Source of the DNA: Endocalyx cinctus
Taxonomy: Eukaryota > Ascomycota > Sordariomycetes > Amphisphaeriales > Apiosporaceae
Assembly: GCA_001600455.1 (NCBI GenBank)
Contig: BCKC01000007.1
Coordinates: 1,924,019-1,988,018, forward strand
Reading direction: 5' to 3'
Length of the DNA: 64,000 bases
The notes beneath the pieces were generated by a model. It saw nothing but the letters and a program-made list of their open reading frames with translations, made no database searches and was not told the DNA's origin. Both the position numbers and the translations under genes were made by a program. The first letter of the stretch is position 1, and every line of letters starts with the position of its first letter. Of this stretch, positions 1 to 13,500 are shown one piece after another.

Positions 1-3000
1 GCTGCCCCGAAATTAGAAGACAATTCCCCAAGAGACCCTGTTAGAATGCTGTCTGAGGGTTGCTCCAACGCTGGGGCATGTTCCTGTTCGGCCGGAACTT
101 GAGAGTGCTCCAGTTCATCAGCATCTGACTTCTCTACGAGAATGAAGTCATCATTTGCTTCTAGAGACTCTTCTGCGCGCTCGGTAGCATTTTCATCATT
201 GTATTGAGATGGGACCAATGGTTCAGATGTCTTGACATGTGACCCTTGTTCAACCTGTGGAGGATCAGGCTGAACAACACGTGGTTCTACAGGGGGCTCG
301 TCATCTGTATGAGTCTTTTGTTTAGCCGATTCTTCGGGCTGTTCCAAGGCAGATTCAGCATTCTGTAGCGTCTTCTCTTCTGTGAGGTGCTCTTGACTTA
401 GTGCAGGCGATTCAGAAATCATTGAGATTTCATCCAAATCAGATATATGCTTGTCAACGGGTTCTTTAGGAAGAACAATATCGACACCATCCGTAATCGA
501 TTGTGAGGGAAGAGCGTCAGTCTGTTCAAACTCCTTTCTTGGTTCTTCTGTCATGGCCGGTGCAGACTCTATGGTGGATTCTTCGACTACTGTCGGCCCT
601 GAAGATTGAACACTTCGCGATTCCTGGACAGTCTCCTCCGCAGGATCAGACTCTGGCTCCGTGGCAACATTCAACAGACTCGTACCAGGCATTGGCTTCT
701 CATCCTTAGAATCTAATACTGATTCCATCTCTGTCTCCTGTTCTAATATTTGCGGAGCAAGCGCAGAGGGTTCGTCTGAGACAGCGATAGTCTCAAGCGC
801 TGGCTCTTCATCAAAGTTCTCGGCAGATATTTCGGAGGGTTCTTCAGCAGGAGCTTCCACAACATTATCAGTAGTAGTTTGGAGAGCCTCAGGTGCAGGC
901 GCAGGGCTATCAATAGTCCCAGCAGGTTCAGAAAGATCAGCTTCTTTGATAGAATTAACCGCAGATTCTTCTGTTGTCTCAGGTATAGGCTCTTCAACTG
1001 CAATCGATGCAGCATCATCGGAAATCTCAGGCACATCCACTGTGCCAGGCTGGAGTACCATGTCCTGTAGTTGTTCTTCGGCTTTCGGTTCCTGCTCTGA
1101 TTCCTTTCCGACATGTTCTTCTGTAGGTTCTGCGATGATCTCTCCGGCAGATTCTGAACTTGGCTCTGCAGCAGGTTCTACGGCAAGGTTTTCGATATTT
1201 ACAGATTCTTCGATTTTTTCATGCTCGAGTTCTGCGGTTGGCTCCTCTATTTCTCTCTCTGCAGGTGCAGAGTCAGGGTCATCCTCTGCTGAGGTCCCTT
1301 TCACAATGCTTTTCTCAGAAAGCTCTTCATCAGCGAGCTGCTGAACGGGCTCGACTTCAGGATCCTCTGTCAATTCTTGTGCAGGTTCCTCAATAGTCTC
1401 CTGGGCAGTCTCTTGAAGAGTCTCGTGAGATTCTTGTACGGATTCTTTAACAACCACAGGAACATGTTCCTCAGTCTCCTGTGAATATTCTTCCACAAGT
1501 TCTTTCTCAGGAGATAAATCTGGAGAAGGCTGTTGTACGGTCTGTTTAGGTTCTCGAGTTGATTCTTCAGGGAGCTTCTCAGTAAGTTCCTCAACGGGTT
1601 CCTGTACATGTTGCTGAATAGTTTCTTCTTCAAGTTTCTCCGTAGATTCTTGTACAGGGACTGGTACAATTTCTTCGGGCTCCTGGACTTGTTCTTCCAC
1701 ATGTTCCTCGGCAAGAGCTACACTAGGCTGGACAGGCTTTTCGGGGTCTTGTACCGGTTCTGTAATAATCTCAGATGCGATTTCCTCAAGTCTCTGAGAA
1801 GATTTGTCTACAGACTCCTCGATAGGCTCTTCAGACTTTATAGGGTCCTGAATAGCTTCTTTTTCGAGAGTTTCAGGTCCCGAGGCGTCATCATGAACCA
1901 GTTCTTCTTGTAAAGGGTGTTCAGATTCTGCAACAGGAGTATCCACCAGATCCTTCTCGATAGTTGGCTCTTGTACCGTTTCTTGGACAGGGTCGTCTTG
2001 TGACACCTCTTCTAAAGAAGGTACATCAGCAGCAGCTTGTTTTGGTGTTTGGGGTGGCTCCGCTAGAGGCTCTGAAGATTCGACAGCTTCCTCTGTAACT
2101 GACTGCTGACTCTGTTTCTCAATAAATTCTGGTCGAGGGACAGCTTCCTCCTGGGCCGGTACTTCTTCTGGAATAGCTTCTTTGGAAAACTTCTCGGCTG
2201 GTACAGGCTCTGTGACTGATGTTACCGATTCGACCTCTTCATGGATAGGTACAACCGCTTCCTCGGGTACAGCTTCCTCGGGTACGACATCCTTCGGCAA
2301 AACTTCCACAGGTTCGCTTTGCTCAGCGGGGTGGTTTTCTGAAACGATCTCATCGGTGGGTTCCTGATCAATACTAGTCTCTTTTGGTGCAGCCGGATCC
2401 TCTATTGTGGGAAGTTCTACGACGGGAGTGTCTTGAGTAGCTGTGGTTTCTGGAAGGGTAGTTTCTGGTATTGACAACACTTCATCCTGAGGTAACTGTT
2501 CGTCGACCAAATCTGTAGAGGATTTCGAAACAGGCTTGGCAGCATTATCTTCGACAGATGCTGACGCCTCTACTACTTCCGATAAAGACTTATCGGGACT
2601 GATAGGAACGGGTTGCACCTCAGCTGGTGACTCAGATTGGATATTTCGTTCGTCCTGGGCTTCAATCACCGAGTCAACTGTTTCTTCTGGAACTTCAATA
2701 GACTCTTCGTAACCATCTTTACTTGCCACTACATCTGAAACCTGAAGAGCCGTTACAACCGATTCAATATTAGCAGCAACTTGAGGCTCTTCTTGAGTGC
2801 CCAATTCTTGAACAGTATGTCCTGTTTGAAGGTGATCATCAGGATGCAGGATAGCTTCGATGGTCTGTTCACTTTCAACCTCTGGAGGTCGGGGTGATTC
2901 AGCTGGCTCCTCAGCGACGTCAGTGGATTCAACTTCATCCTTATCGAGATGAACTTCTTGAAGTTCTTCTGTAGTGAAATCTGGAAGAGCTGGTCCATCT

Positions 3001-6000
3001 GCCGTAATAATCGGTTCTTCTGTCTCAATAACAGGCTGAGAAATGATAGGCACTTCCTCTGATGGGCTTGGTTCCTCTACCCTCTCGGATGGAGAATTCT
3101 CGGGTTCTTTGAGTGGTTCAACTGCTAGATCCTCCTCAGGTACTAATGCCTCTCGTTCTCCACCTTTATCTTTGGTATCTTCTTGGGACGCAGGTGGTGT
3201 TGAATCCTCAGAGATAGTACCCTCGGTCGCCACTGCATCAGCAACTAATTTACCGGTGCCTAAAGCGTTCTCGGATACAACTTCATCTAGAACTTTAGGT
3301 TGGGCATCGAGCGGGCCTTCAGATTGAGGATCTTGCTCAACCTCATTCGCAGTGGACGGTTGATAGGCAGGCTCGGTTGATTCTGCTTGTTCCACGTCAC
3401 CGAGTAATTCCTTGGCGACAGTGGATTCGATGGTCGCAGCAAGCGGTTCATCAACAGCCTCGGTGCTATCCAAATTTTCAACCAGTTCATCAACGGTCGT
3501 GGACTTTTGTTTATCAGACATTACGTCCTCAGCATTATCGTCCTTTGAATCGACCAAGAGAGGTTCGTCCTGTTTGACTGAGACATTCTCAATTTCGGTA
3601 CTTTCATCGAGCTGGGTAGCTTTAGTAGAAGGTTGAGCATTTTCCGGGATCTTATTGTCCTCAGTGGGAATCTCGATACTCTCTTCTAAAGCTTGGGAGA
3701 TCTCTTGGGGTTGTTCTTCTATTCCTGACAGCTGCGTGGTGTCCTGAGAAAGTATATCTTCCTCTGGAGGTTGTACTGTAGTTTCTGGGAGATTCACTTC
3801 GTCGAGATCTTTCGTTTCCATCTCCGTAGATTGAGTGATTTCCTCTCGAGGTTTGTCTTCTTCCTCAACGGATGGTATAACGTCTCTCTCCGATGACTTG
3901 AGGTCGGCAGGAACTTCGACGTCTTCTTCTGGAGAAACCACCGTCTCAACAACAGGCTTTACGTCCTCCTCACCAGGAAGCTGAATTTCTTCCGCAATCT
4001 CTGTGCTGTGTTCATCAGCATGACCAACCACCTCATCGGACGGAAGCTGCTCAGACGCTTCCACCACAATAGGTGGCTGGGTAACAATATGATCTTCTAC
4101 TTCTCCAGTATTCTCCTTCTCCGCAACAACCGGTAAAGCAATCTCAGGAACAGTATAATCAAGGGTATCTCCTCCAAAATCATCTGCCAAAACGCCAGGG
4201 GTATCTTCTTCACCAACAATAGAACTGGGAAAGGACTGATCCTCACCTTTCGAGGCCTTCTTGGCCTCCTTTTCCTCGCTTGGAATGGGTCCAACCGTGT
4301 CTTTACTCTCCTCTTCTTCCTCCTTTGTCTTCTCTTCTTTGGTCTCGGTCTCGACTGGTGCTGCCTTCGCTTCTTCGACAACGTCCTTAGTTTCTTCTTT
4401 GGTGGGCTGTTCCTCTGGTTTAGTAGCTAACGGCTCCTCCTCCTTCACTTCCCGAGTGGCTTCTTCAACCACAGCCATTTCAGCTGCAGGTGCAGCTTCT
4501 TCAGCTACAGGTGCTGCGGGGGCCGCTTCTTCGATAGATTCAGCTGCAGCAGGCTCAGCCGGAGCTCCTTTGTCCGCAGCTGCTGCAGGCTCTGCAACCG
4601 GTTCTTCTGGATCAGCCGATGTCTTTTCTGTAGCTGCTTCAGGTTCTGTAGATCTCGAGGGCTCTACCGCTGGTTTCTCCAAAGGAGCCACGGCCTCGCC
4701 TAGAACTTCCTTAACCTCCGCCTCAGGCTTCTCGGCAGGGGCCTTGATTTCAGCTGCAGCGGGCTCGGCTTCTGCAACGATTTCAGGTTCTACAGCTGCT
4801 TCTTTCTCTGCTGGGGTCTTGGGCTCTGCAGTTGGTTCTGCCTCTATGCTCGGGGGCTCTTTTGCAATTACAGTCTCGGCGGCAGGAGGATCGGCTTCTG
4901 TAACTGCTGGTTCTGGCTCTTCAACGCTAGGGGCCGGTGCACTCTCCTCTTCCACAGGCTTCTCTTTAGCAACCTCAACCTCGGCAGTTTCTTTCGCAGT
5001 AGTATCTGATTTTGCCTCTTCCTTAGACGATTCACCGGTTTCCGTCGCAGGAGCCTCTTTGTCCTCTGCTGGTTTGTTAACGGGTGGCTCTTCGACTGTG
5101 ACTTCTGCAGGCTCTGATACCAGAGCTGCCTCTTTTACTGGAGTCTCTTCAGCTACTTCTTTGGGTGGTTCTATGGAAACCTCCTCTACCACTGCTTCAG
5201 AAGCCGGGGCCTCAGGCTCAGCAACAATTTTCTTTTCTACCTCCTCAGCTTTAGCTGTCTCTACAGGGACATCTTCGGAAGCTGGAACTTCTTTCTCGGC
5301 GTCTTCCTTAGGAACAGGATCTGAGATATCCGCTGGCTCAGCAGCAGGCTCTGCTACTGGCTCAGCAACTGGCTCAGCAACTGGCTCAGCAGCAGGCTCA
5401 GCAGCAGGCTCTGCGGCAGGCTCAGCAACTGGTTCAGTAACAGGTTCGCCAGCAGCTTTCTCATCAGGTTTCTCAGTAGTCTCAGAAACAGTATCAGTCA
5501 CAGGTTCGGCAGTAGGTTCGCCAGCGGTTTCGGCAGCGGGCTCGGCGGCAGGTTCAGCAACAGGCTCGTCAACAACTTTCTCAGTAGGTTTTTCAGTAGT
5601 ATCAGAGACGAGCTCGGCAGCCTCGGTAGATTCCGTAGGTTCAGCAGACTTCACTGTTTCGACCGCTGGCTCAGCAACTGCCTCAGCGGCAGGTTCGGCG
5701 GCGGGCTCCTCGGGAGATTTTTCTGGTTCGGTAGATTCGACGACAGTCTCGGCAGGTTCTTCAACAGGCTTATCAGCTTCAACCACTGGCTCAGCAGCCT
5801 CAGCAGTTGGCTTGGCAGTCTCAGACACAGGTTCAGCAACAGTTTCGGCGGGTTCGGCATCAGCAGAAGCCTCCGCCAGCTCGGCCTCTTTAACAGGCTC
5901 AGCGACGGGAGCTTCTGGCTCCTCCTTGGTAGGGGCAGCTTCTGTTCCTGCCTCCCCCTTTTCATCGCTTTCTCCCTGCTCTTCTTCTGCCTTGTCCTGT

Positions 6001-9000
6001 TTCTCAGCTACCTCCTCTGCTTTAGCTTCAGTCGCCTCTGTCTCCGGGGCCACTTCTTCGGCCGCAGGTTCAGTAGCGGGCTTCTCCTCGTCCTTAGTAG
6101 TCGGAGCAGCGGCACCGTCCTCTTCACTTTCCTTTGTCTCTGCCTGAGGTTCGGTGGCAGGAGCTTCTTCGACATCACCTTTAGCGTCACTTGAAGGAGT
6201 CACTTCTTCGGCAGCGAGAGCCGGTATAGCTTCAGTATCAGCTGTAGCTTCTGGTTCGGGCTCGGCCGCTTTCTCTTCACCGGCATCGGCGGCAGGTGTT
6301 TCTGTAACTGGAGTTTCCTCCTTTTCTTCTGTTGATGTAGTGTTTTCCTCGGCTGGGGCTACTGGAGTAGCTTCCTCTATTTCGTCTTTCGAGATCGTTT
6401 CGGATGGCTCAGGCTCTGACGCAGGTCCTGCTATTGCGCCCGGTGCTGCAGGTGCGCTTTCATCGGCATTTGCGCTGGAGGCTTTTTCAGCGGTGGCATC
6501 TTCGATGACTGGTGAGTCTTCGGGCTTGACACTATCGTCAGTCGGGGCAGGTTCTTCTGGAGTCGCGTCGGCGGTCGCTTCGGGGGTCGCGTCGGTCTCA
6601 GGTGTGTCTTCTTTCGCAGCCTCGGGGGCTTCCTCGATAGGAGTGTCCTTATCAGCCGAAACGGGTGTCTCATCTGTATCTTCGTGAACTTCTTCGGTAG
6701 TATCATCTTCGTTATCGTTCAGAGACTCGCCACCGTCGCGAGTAAGGGGTTCGGTAATCCTAGGAGGGTAGATGTTAGTAGTTATTTCCAAGATAGACTC
6801 GATCTACTGTAAACTGTTTGCCAAAAAAACTTTTCTCATGTCTCACGAGTTTACAATATGATGGGTAATATGATAGGGTTTCCACTTACACTTCGGGGTC
6901 ATCAGCAAAATGGACCTGCTTCTCCGAGGGTGCCGCGGGCTCCTCAGTTTTCTGTTCCTCATTCGTTTGCTCACTCGACTCTGCAACTTTCAACTCTTCG
7001 GCAGTATCGTCTACCTCAGCCTTAGCCTCAGTGGAAGAAGCAGCATCTGGTTCTGATGTTGTCTCGGTCTCTGCTGAGGTATCTTTTGATTCAGGGACAT
7101 CATCGGCCTTCGAAACCTGTTCCTCTGGTGCTGCAGGCTCCTCGGTAACAACCTCAGCGGCAACGGTCTCCTCTGCTTTGTCAGAGGGAGCATCTTCCTT
7201 TGGCTCTGCCTCTGGCTTGGCGGATACTTCCTCAACTGACTTTTCTACTTCGGAGACCTTTTCGTCAGCTTCTGTTGGTACTTCTACCGGTTCGGGGGCA
7301 TCATCCTTTGATGTGACAGCTTCTGTGTCTGGTTGTGCTCCGTCGTCGTCAACTGCCTCCGCAATATCCTCAGTAGTGCCTGTTGTGGTGGTCTCTGGGG
7401 CTTCTGCCGTAGGTTCACTTGTGCTGACTTCCGGTGACCCTTCAACAACGGGCTCTGCTAAGGCGACCTCAACAGAGGGAACCTCATCTTTGCTAGGTTT
7501 CTCATCGACAGCTGATGATTGTTCTATTTCAGCAGGTTGTGCTTCTGCTGTAGGAGCCTCGTTGCCTTCAGTAGCGGGAGTATCTGCGGGGTCTTCAGTC
7601 TTCGGGCTTTCCGAGTTTTCCGAGTTTTCGTTATTAACGGCTTCTCCTGCACTGGCGAGCTCCGGATCAGTAGACTGCTGAGTAGAATCCTCCTTAGCTT
7701 CTGTCTGTTCAGTGGCAGCAGGTGTGACATCCGACTCAACGGCATTCTTTTCAACAATTTCTTCTATTACAGGGACTTCCTCCGTGCTTTCGTCGTTGGG
7801 TTTGCTTTCTTCACTTGTAAGTTCCTTGGACTCAGAAATCTCCTCTGCGATTGCCTTGGTTTTATCGGATTCCTCATGTACCGGCTCATTAGTACCTTCA
7901 ACTGCGCTTCCCACTAGGTCACTAGCAGGTTCGGGGTGAGACCCAGCCTCTGTGCTTTCCTTCTTGGGAGATGCTTCCTCATCTTTAGTTTCAGGTTCCT
8001 GTTCCGTAGTCTTTTCAGGTACATTCTCGGCGGCTGTTCCGACCTCGCCATCTTGAGTGGCGTCAGCTGCTGGTGTAGCTTCAGGCTCTGATGTGGATTT
8101 CGTCGTCGCTTCCGGGAGTTTCTCAGTAAGATCCTCTTTACTTACTTCCGCTGGCTTTTCTACTGTTGTCTCACCCTGCTCTTCTGATGATTTAGTGGTT
8201 GATTCTTCGGTGGCGTCTTCTGTGGTTTGATCGGCTGGTGCTTCTGAAGGCTTCTCTATAACTTTCTCGGCCGCATCAGCACTCGGTTCCTCGGCGGTCT
8301 GTGCAGTGGCCTCTTCCGCCGACTGCTCAGCCTCTTTATTTGCAGCCTCGGTAGCTGGTGGCTCTGGTTCTGACTCAGTAGTCGGTTCAGAAGTTGCTTC
8401 AGGAGCTGTTTCCGGGTTTGTTTCAGCTGGTGGTTCAGCGGGTGCCTTGACAGACTCTTCGGTTGTTTGCGCAGCTGGTTCATCAGCTGACTTTTCCGAG
8501 AGTGGCTCAGTAGGTTTCTCCTCTACCGATTCGCTCGGATTATCATCCGGCTTTTCTTCAAGCTCTGTGGTGGAAGCAGGCGCTTCCACAGGAGCCTTGG
8601 AAGTCTCCTCAACAGGAATCGCAGCCTCGGCCGGGGCAGCAGCCTCAGCAGGAGCAGCAGTCTCTTCGGCGGGAGCTTCAGCGGCTGGTGTTTCAGCGGC
8701 AGCCTCAACAGGGGCAGCAGCTTCCTCAGTATGAGCAGCGGTCTCATCGGCGGATGAAGCTTGAGCAGGAGCCTCAACAGAGGGGGCTTCAGTGGTAGGA
8801 GCTTCGGCAGCGGGAGCGGGAGCTTCAGTAGCAGGAGCTTCAACAGTTTCTGGAGCCGGCTCAGGCTCCGGTTCCTTCGCATCGGCAGCAGAAGCATCAC
8901 CAGAAGGGGCATCGGCAGCAGGGGCTTCAGTAGCAGGAACTTCAACAGTTTCTGGAGTCGGCTCAGACTCCGGTTCTTTGGCATCAGCAGCAGGAGCTTC

Positions 9001-10585
9001 GGCAACAGGGGCTTCAATAGCAGGAGCTTCAACAGTTTCTGAAGCCGGCTCAGAGTCTGGCTCCTTCGCATCGGCGGATTCACTAGGTGTAGGTGTCTGT
9101 GCATCTGTCGCCGCCTTAACCTTGACTTCTTCCGGGGTAGGTGGGGCCTCCTCTTTTACCGGTTTACTGGGAGTCTCCTCAGCAAGTGGGTCTGTCTTTT
9201 CAGTGGGTTCGGTAGCAGGGGTCTCAGATTCCTTTTCTGGTGCCGCGGGCTCGGGTTCCGCCTCAGTTGTGGGGGCTTCTACAGATTCAGCTGGAGATTC
9301 GCTGGGGGGCTTGACGTCCTTCGTTTCTTCGACGGGTGCTGTCTCCTCTTTTGCTGGGTCGCTATCCCCGCTACCTTCAGATTTCTCTTCAGGTTTCTCC
9401 TCAGGTTTCTCCTCAGGTTTCTCCTCAGGTTTCTCCTCAGGTTTCTCCTCAGGTTTCTCCTCAGGTTTCTCCTCAGGTTTCTCNNNNNNNNNNNNNNNNN
9501 NNNNNNNNNNNNNNNNNNNNNNNNNNNNNNNNNNNNNNNNNNNNNNNNNNNNNNNNNNNNNNNTCAGGTTTCTCCTCAGGTTTCTCCTCAGGTTTCTCCT
9601 CAGGTTTCTCCTCAGGTTTCTCCTCAGGTTTCTCCTCAGGTTTCTCCTCAGGTTTCTCTTCAGATGGAGCCTCAGGCGATGATGATGCTGGTTCAGCTGG
9701 GGCCTCAGGAGATGATTCTACCTCAGCTAGAGTTTCAACCTCTTTGGTCTCCGATTCGGCAGGTACCGTATCAGTAGCCGGTGGTGCCGCATCGGCAGCC
9801 GGCGGTGCCGGCTCACTAGGCTTCTCATCTGTAACGACGGGAGCTTCTGTTGTTACAGCGGTTTCTACAGGTAGTGATTTGGCTTCGTCGTCCTTCGCAT
9901 CCTCGGCCTTCTCCTTGGCGGCCTCGGCCTCTCTGGATTTTTCCTTCTTCTTAGCATTCTTGCCCTTCTTCTTCTTTGAACTTGGCGTCGTAAGATCGTC
10001 TTCCGCCGGCTCCGTTGCCTCGGCCGGGGCTCCGAGTTCCGTCGGTTCTTCGGCTATGGTTACCTTCTTTCCCTTCTTTTTCTTCTTCTTCGCCTTGTCT
10101 GAAACCGCGGGTTCGGCAGGTTCAGGCACAGCAGCTATCTCGGGTTCTGCCGGTTCTTCCGCTATGGGGGAAGAACTCTTTCCCTTTTTGCCCTTCTTCT
10201 TCTTCTTTTCCTGGGGCGTGGATTCTGCAGGCTCTGCAGGCTCGGCTGGTTCCGGAGGTCCAGCTAATTCCTCCTGTTCCTCTGAAGAGGAGCCCTTTCC
10301 CTTTTTCTTTTTGGATTTCTTTTTCTTTTGAGGCCATTCTGCCCACTCTTCAGCATTTTCTGCTCCTCCTTGCTGTGCGTTTTGGGCAGCTGCTATACTT
10401 GTTAGTGATACATGGGAGAACTTTGATATGATATAAGACGAAGACGTACCATCCCTTTCCGTCTCTCCTTCTGCGTCCGAGTCTCTTAAATCAAGAACTT
10501 GGACATTGGAGTAATCTGCAACCTCAACGTTCGCGTACGGATTAATTCGAGCAGGACAATATGTGATCCCTTGGTGTTCAGTCAT
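1..10585 (-). CDS. Giant acidic low-complexity protein, 3' end outside window
   Basis: Function not recognised. Exons read 10585-10450, 10392-6890 and 6759 to beyond position 1, giving about 3,465 codons in view. Intron 1 (57 nt, GTACGT to TATAG) is a multiple of three and free of stops. Intron 2 (6760-6889) has GTAAGT, a CTAAC branch point and CCTAG; joining restores Val and a frame in which I met no stop in the stretches I read down to the window edge. The N-terminus (about 45 residues, MTEHQGITYCPARINPYANV) is the only part that looks globular. Four lysine clusters such as KKKKSKKKKGKG then alternate with Ala/Glu/Pro stretches. After that the chain is almost wholly Glu, Pro, Ala, Thr and Ser with local repeats: EEKP near 9.4-9.66 kb, AKEPESEP/ETVEAPA near 8.8-9.1 kb and AEPAAEPVAEP near 5.3-5.6 kb. 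No signal peptide or membrane helix was seen, so it is probably intrinsically disordered. Giant disordered proteins of filamentous ascomycetes include septal-pore and Woronin-body tethers and so-called involucrin-repeat proteins; membership here is speculation. Confidence 0.85.
9389..9660. repeat. 12-bp tandem repeat array interrupted by an 80-N assembly gap
   Basis: The plus-strand unit TCAGGTTTCTCC is repeated about eight times on each side of an N run at 9484-9563. On the minus strand it encodes Glu-Glu-Lys-Pro inside the giant gene. Frame continuity across the gap needs a length of 1 modulo 3, and repeat phase needs 1 plus a multiple of 12. The 80 Ns satisfy neither, so the gap size is only an estimate and copy number is unknown. 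Confidence 0.97.
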
Positions 10586-13500
10586 AATTTGTTGGTGTTT
10601 AGTAACTTCCCAGAGAGGAAGTGCAGGGGGGGTGGATTAAGGTCTGTCCTTATTATGTAAAATTACAAGAAGAAATAAATGCAAGTATCTACAGAAGCTA
10701 TCCAGAGCAATATGGGGCCTGGATAAAATATTGCAGATTGGGTATCGCGATAATACTTAGATAAAACAATGTCAAACGTAATCATAAACAGAACGTACAA
10801 TGCAGGGTAAAGCTCTGCCTATGGAGAAAAGGTAAGAGGTTTGAATATTAAACAAGAAAGAAGTTTTATTGATCAATTCATGAATGGCAATATTGAATTG
10901 AGGAAATAAAATAAAAAAAGAAAGCTTTTTTTTTTTTTTTTTCAATGCAAGCCCAGAGCTCTGGTACGATGACGCCGGGTTGGCCTATAGTAGAATTCAC
11001 ACCCCACAAAAGATTTCAAGATATAAACAAGCATCCGTGGGAAAAACCCGCCACGGCAAGTGTGTTTTAGTGGCCAGCCGCGAAATAGGCATGATGATGC
11101 TTGTGATCGATTTCATGCTGGAGAGATTGACAGCGGGCAGGACAGTATTGGCGCCACGTCGCAAGAGGTTGGGTCAAATTGGAGCAGATATCGGGCCCCG
11201 CGATATTCTGTACAAGTAAGCGATAGTAATAATTCCCTCTACAGGGAAGCTCGTAGCGGCCCAACTAAATTGATCGTAGTATCTACACAAACATGGGGCC
11301 AGACCCACGAATTAAGGATATATGGATAGAACATGCATAGGAGAGTTTCAAGAACATGATGCAATATGAGCGAGCACAAGCGCTTGCTTGATCTTCTCGG
11401 CCCAATTGAGATAGTTCGGCAATGATATTAAGGGTAGGCTATGGTTATGATATTCAAAGAAAAGCAGGACGGTCCCAAATTAGGGTCACTGACACTTGGG
11501 CGCGAATATGCCCTCCTACTCGGAGTATCGTAATCCTTTTTTAGCGATCGATGGGAGATAGGGCGACAGTTGTCCCAATGGTTCCTGAAATGCCATTAAT
11601 GGGTAAAGCCGCCCAACCGGCAGGAAGCATTGCAGGTTGCATTAGTGAAATGTGCAACGTGGTCATCTTCGTTGGCTTTATTACAGATTCAATCCCTGCA
11701 AACAAGGAGAAACGATAGGGTCCAACCAAGTCAATGAGGCGAACCGGTGGTATCAAACAGAGATACTAGTACAGTATAGATATTAGGTATTTATATGCGG
11801 CAAGAAAAAGAAGAAGAAGAAAAACTTTCGACGCGGGGTTAACTGGATGCGTTGTCTGATTTAATTCAAGGGTTGATAATATAATTAATTAGGAGAAAAC
11901 AAAGGATGGCTGGTACTTGTGAATGGGGGTTAATGGGGGAGACCGGGAACTTGGAAGATTAGCGAGGAAAATGGATATCACTATCTGCTATACTCCCTGA
12001 CTCCGTACACTCTGACACCACTAACCTTACGGTCCTTACGGTCCTTACCGCCCTTTCCGAATCGCCTGTGTAACCAGATGACTAAACATACCTAATTGGT
12101 GATTAGACAGCTTAAAGTACCTACACAGTAGGCAGTAGGTAGCTACCTAGAGGTTTTGGGTGATTAAAGAGATGAAGATGATTATTTAAAGCAAGCCAAA
12201 ATTATGACACTATTATCAAGTAGCTTCCGAATAGTTTCTAAATTCTATTGATGCGAGTGCATTATTTACATACATATAGAACATCTAATATAATTAGAAT
12301 CTTAGTCATTTCATCTGAATACTGCCCTAGGGCCTTAACTAGCACTGTAGCTGGCTAGTTCTAGTTCTATTTGTATACTGTCAGACGGTATAGTACGCGC
12401 TATTGCCCGGCACTAATCTTGCGGACGTCATTCCTTATAGATGAGATTTATGCTTTTTCAGACGAAGATAATCTCGATATGAGAAGGCTACGGATTACTT
12501 TAACTGGTATCCGGAGTCTTTTGCATGAATTTACTAATATAGTAAAGAGCCTTCGATTTAATCTCGATTAATTTTTCGAGGCAATGAAAAAAGGTAGGGG
12601 TTAGACCCGGTCCTGGTCATCAACACCATGCGGCAGAAAGATCTAGGTTAGATCCATTCAAATTCGACTTAACCAGCCAGCCAGCGTGCCTAAAGCAAGG
12701 GAGCTAAACTGGTTGCTCTACATATGTCACGGATGTACACATAGGCATGTTTCTAACCTAAGATGTTTACGTACGTGCCTTTCCTGTAAGGCCCTTAAAA
12801 TGGCGTAGATATCAATGCCGTACCGCAGGGCTAAGAGGATAGGGTAGGGAAAACAAGCCTCAAATGTGGCTGATGGCGTCGCCGAAGATTAGTTCGGCCC
12901 ATCAATAGTACATTAGACTCAGGCATCTTGAACCGACGTGGCTTATATTTTATCCAATCGATTTGGTCATGTTGGGCCTCAATCTAAGCGTACAGGGCGT
13001 ATCACCAAGCCTAGATGTTGTTTAGATGACGGGAATGTAATTTTACGTATGCTATGTCAGCTAACTGTTAGATATTCTTATCCTCAGGGCCCCGTATCGC
13101 ATACTGATAAGATTTGAACAGCCAGTATAAAGCGGTATACATTTTGCAGTGTTAGTCCTCTGACTCCTCAATGCTTGTATCCAAGGTATACGCAGTACAG
13201 CGTTGTAAACTCGTCTCCATATATGATCCACTCCTGACTGGAGACCTGGACAGTATATGTTCCTATCAGGTGCCTGGACAAAGACATTCAGGAAGAAGTT
13301 TGTAACAACTGAGTTGTCGTTCCTGTATCGACAACGTGTGACATGGTAGGTGCATACTATAGTAGGTGTCGGTATCCTCGATGCCCAGGTAATAATAATA
13401 ATAATCAATTCCATACACGCATAGATGAGCTCAAGTGTTTCACTTCTCTTATGTCGTACTCATAAGACAAGTCTTTGAAGATTTATTCGTTTGAGTATAA

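Noticed and set aside
6884..6890. TAA at 6,888-6,886 as the true end of the giant protein
   Set aside because: The stop is formed by a GTAAGT donor. A branch point and CCTAG acceptor 130 nt on rejoin a further 6.7 kb of frame with the same composition.
743..9104. Leu/Arg/Lys-rich minus-strand frames in the giant gene region
   Set aside because: Shifted-frame shadows of the same acidic coding sequence, all in one wrong phase and broken by stops.
9389..9660. Regular 12-bp units resembling a CRISPR array
   Set aside because: No spacers, unit too short, and it encodes EEKP in frame in a fungal gene.
661..9682. Long Ser/Ala/Gly-rich plus-strand frames (for example 4261-6147) opposite the giant gene
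   Set aside because: They are the antisense reading of Glu/Pro/Ala codons. Their composition follows automatically from the minus-strand protein, and they have no own splice or start logic.
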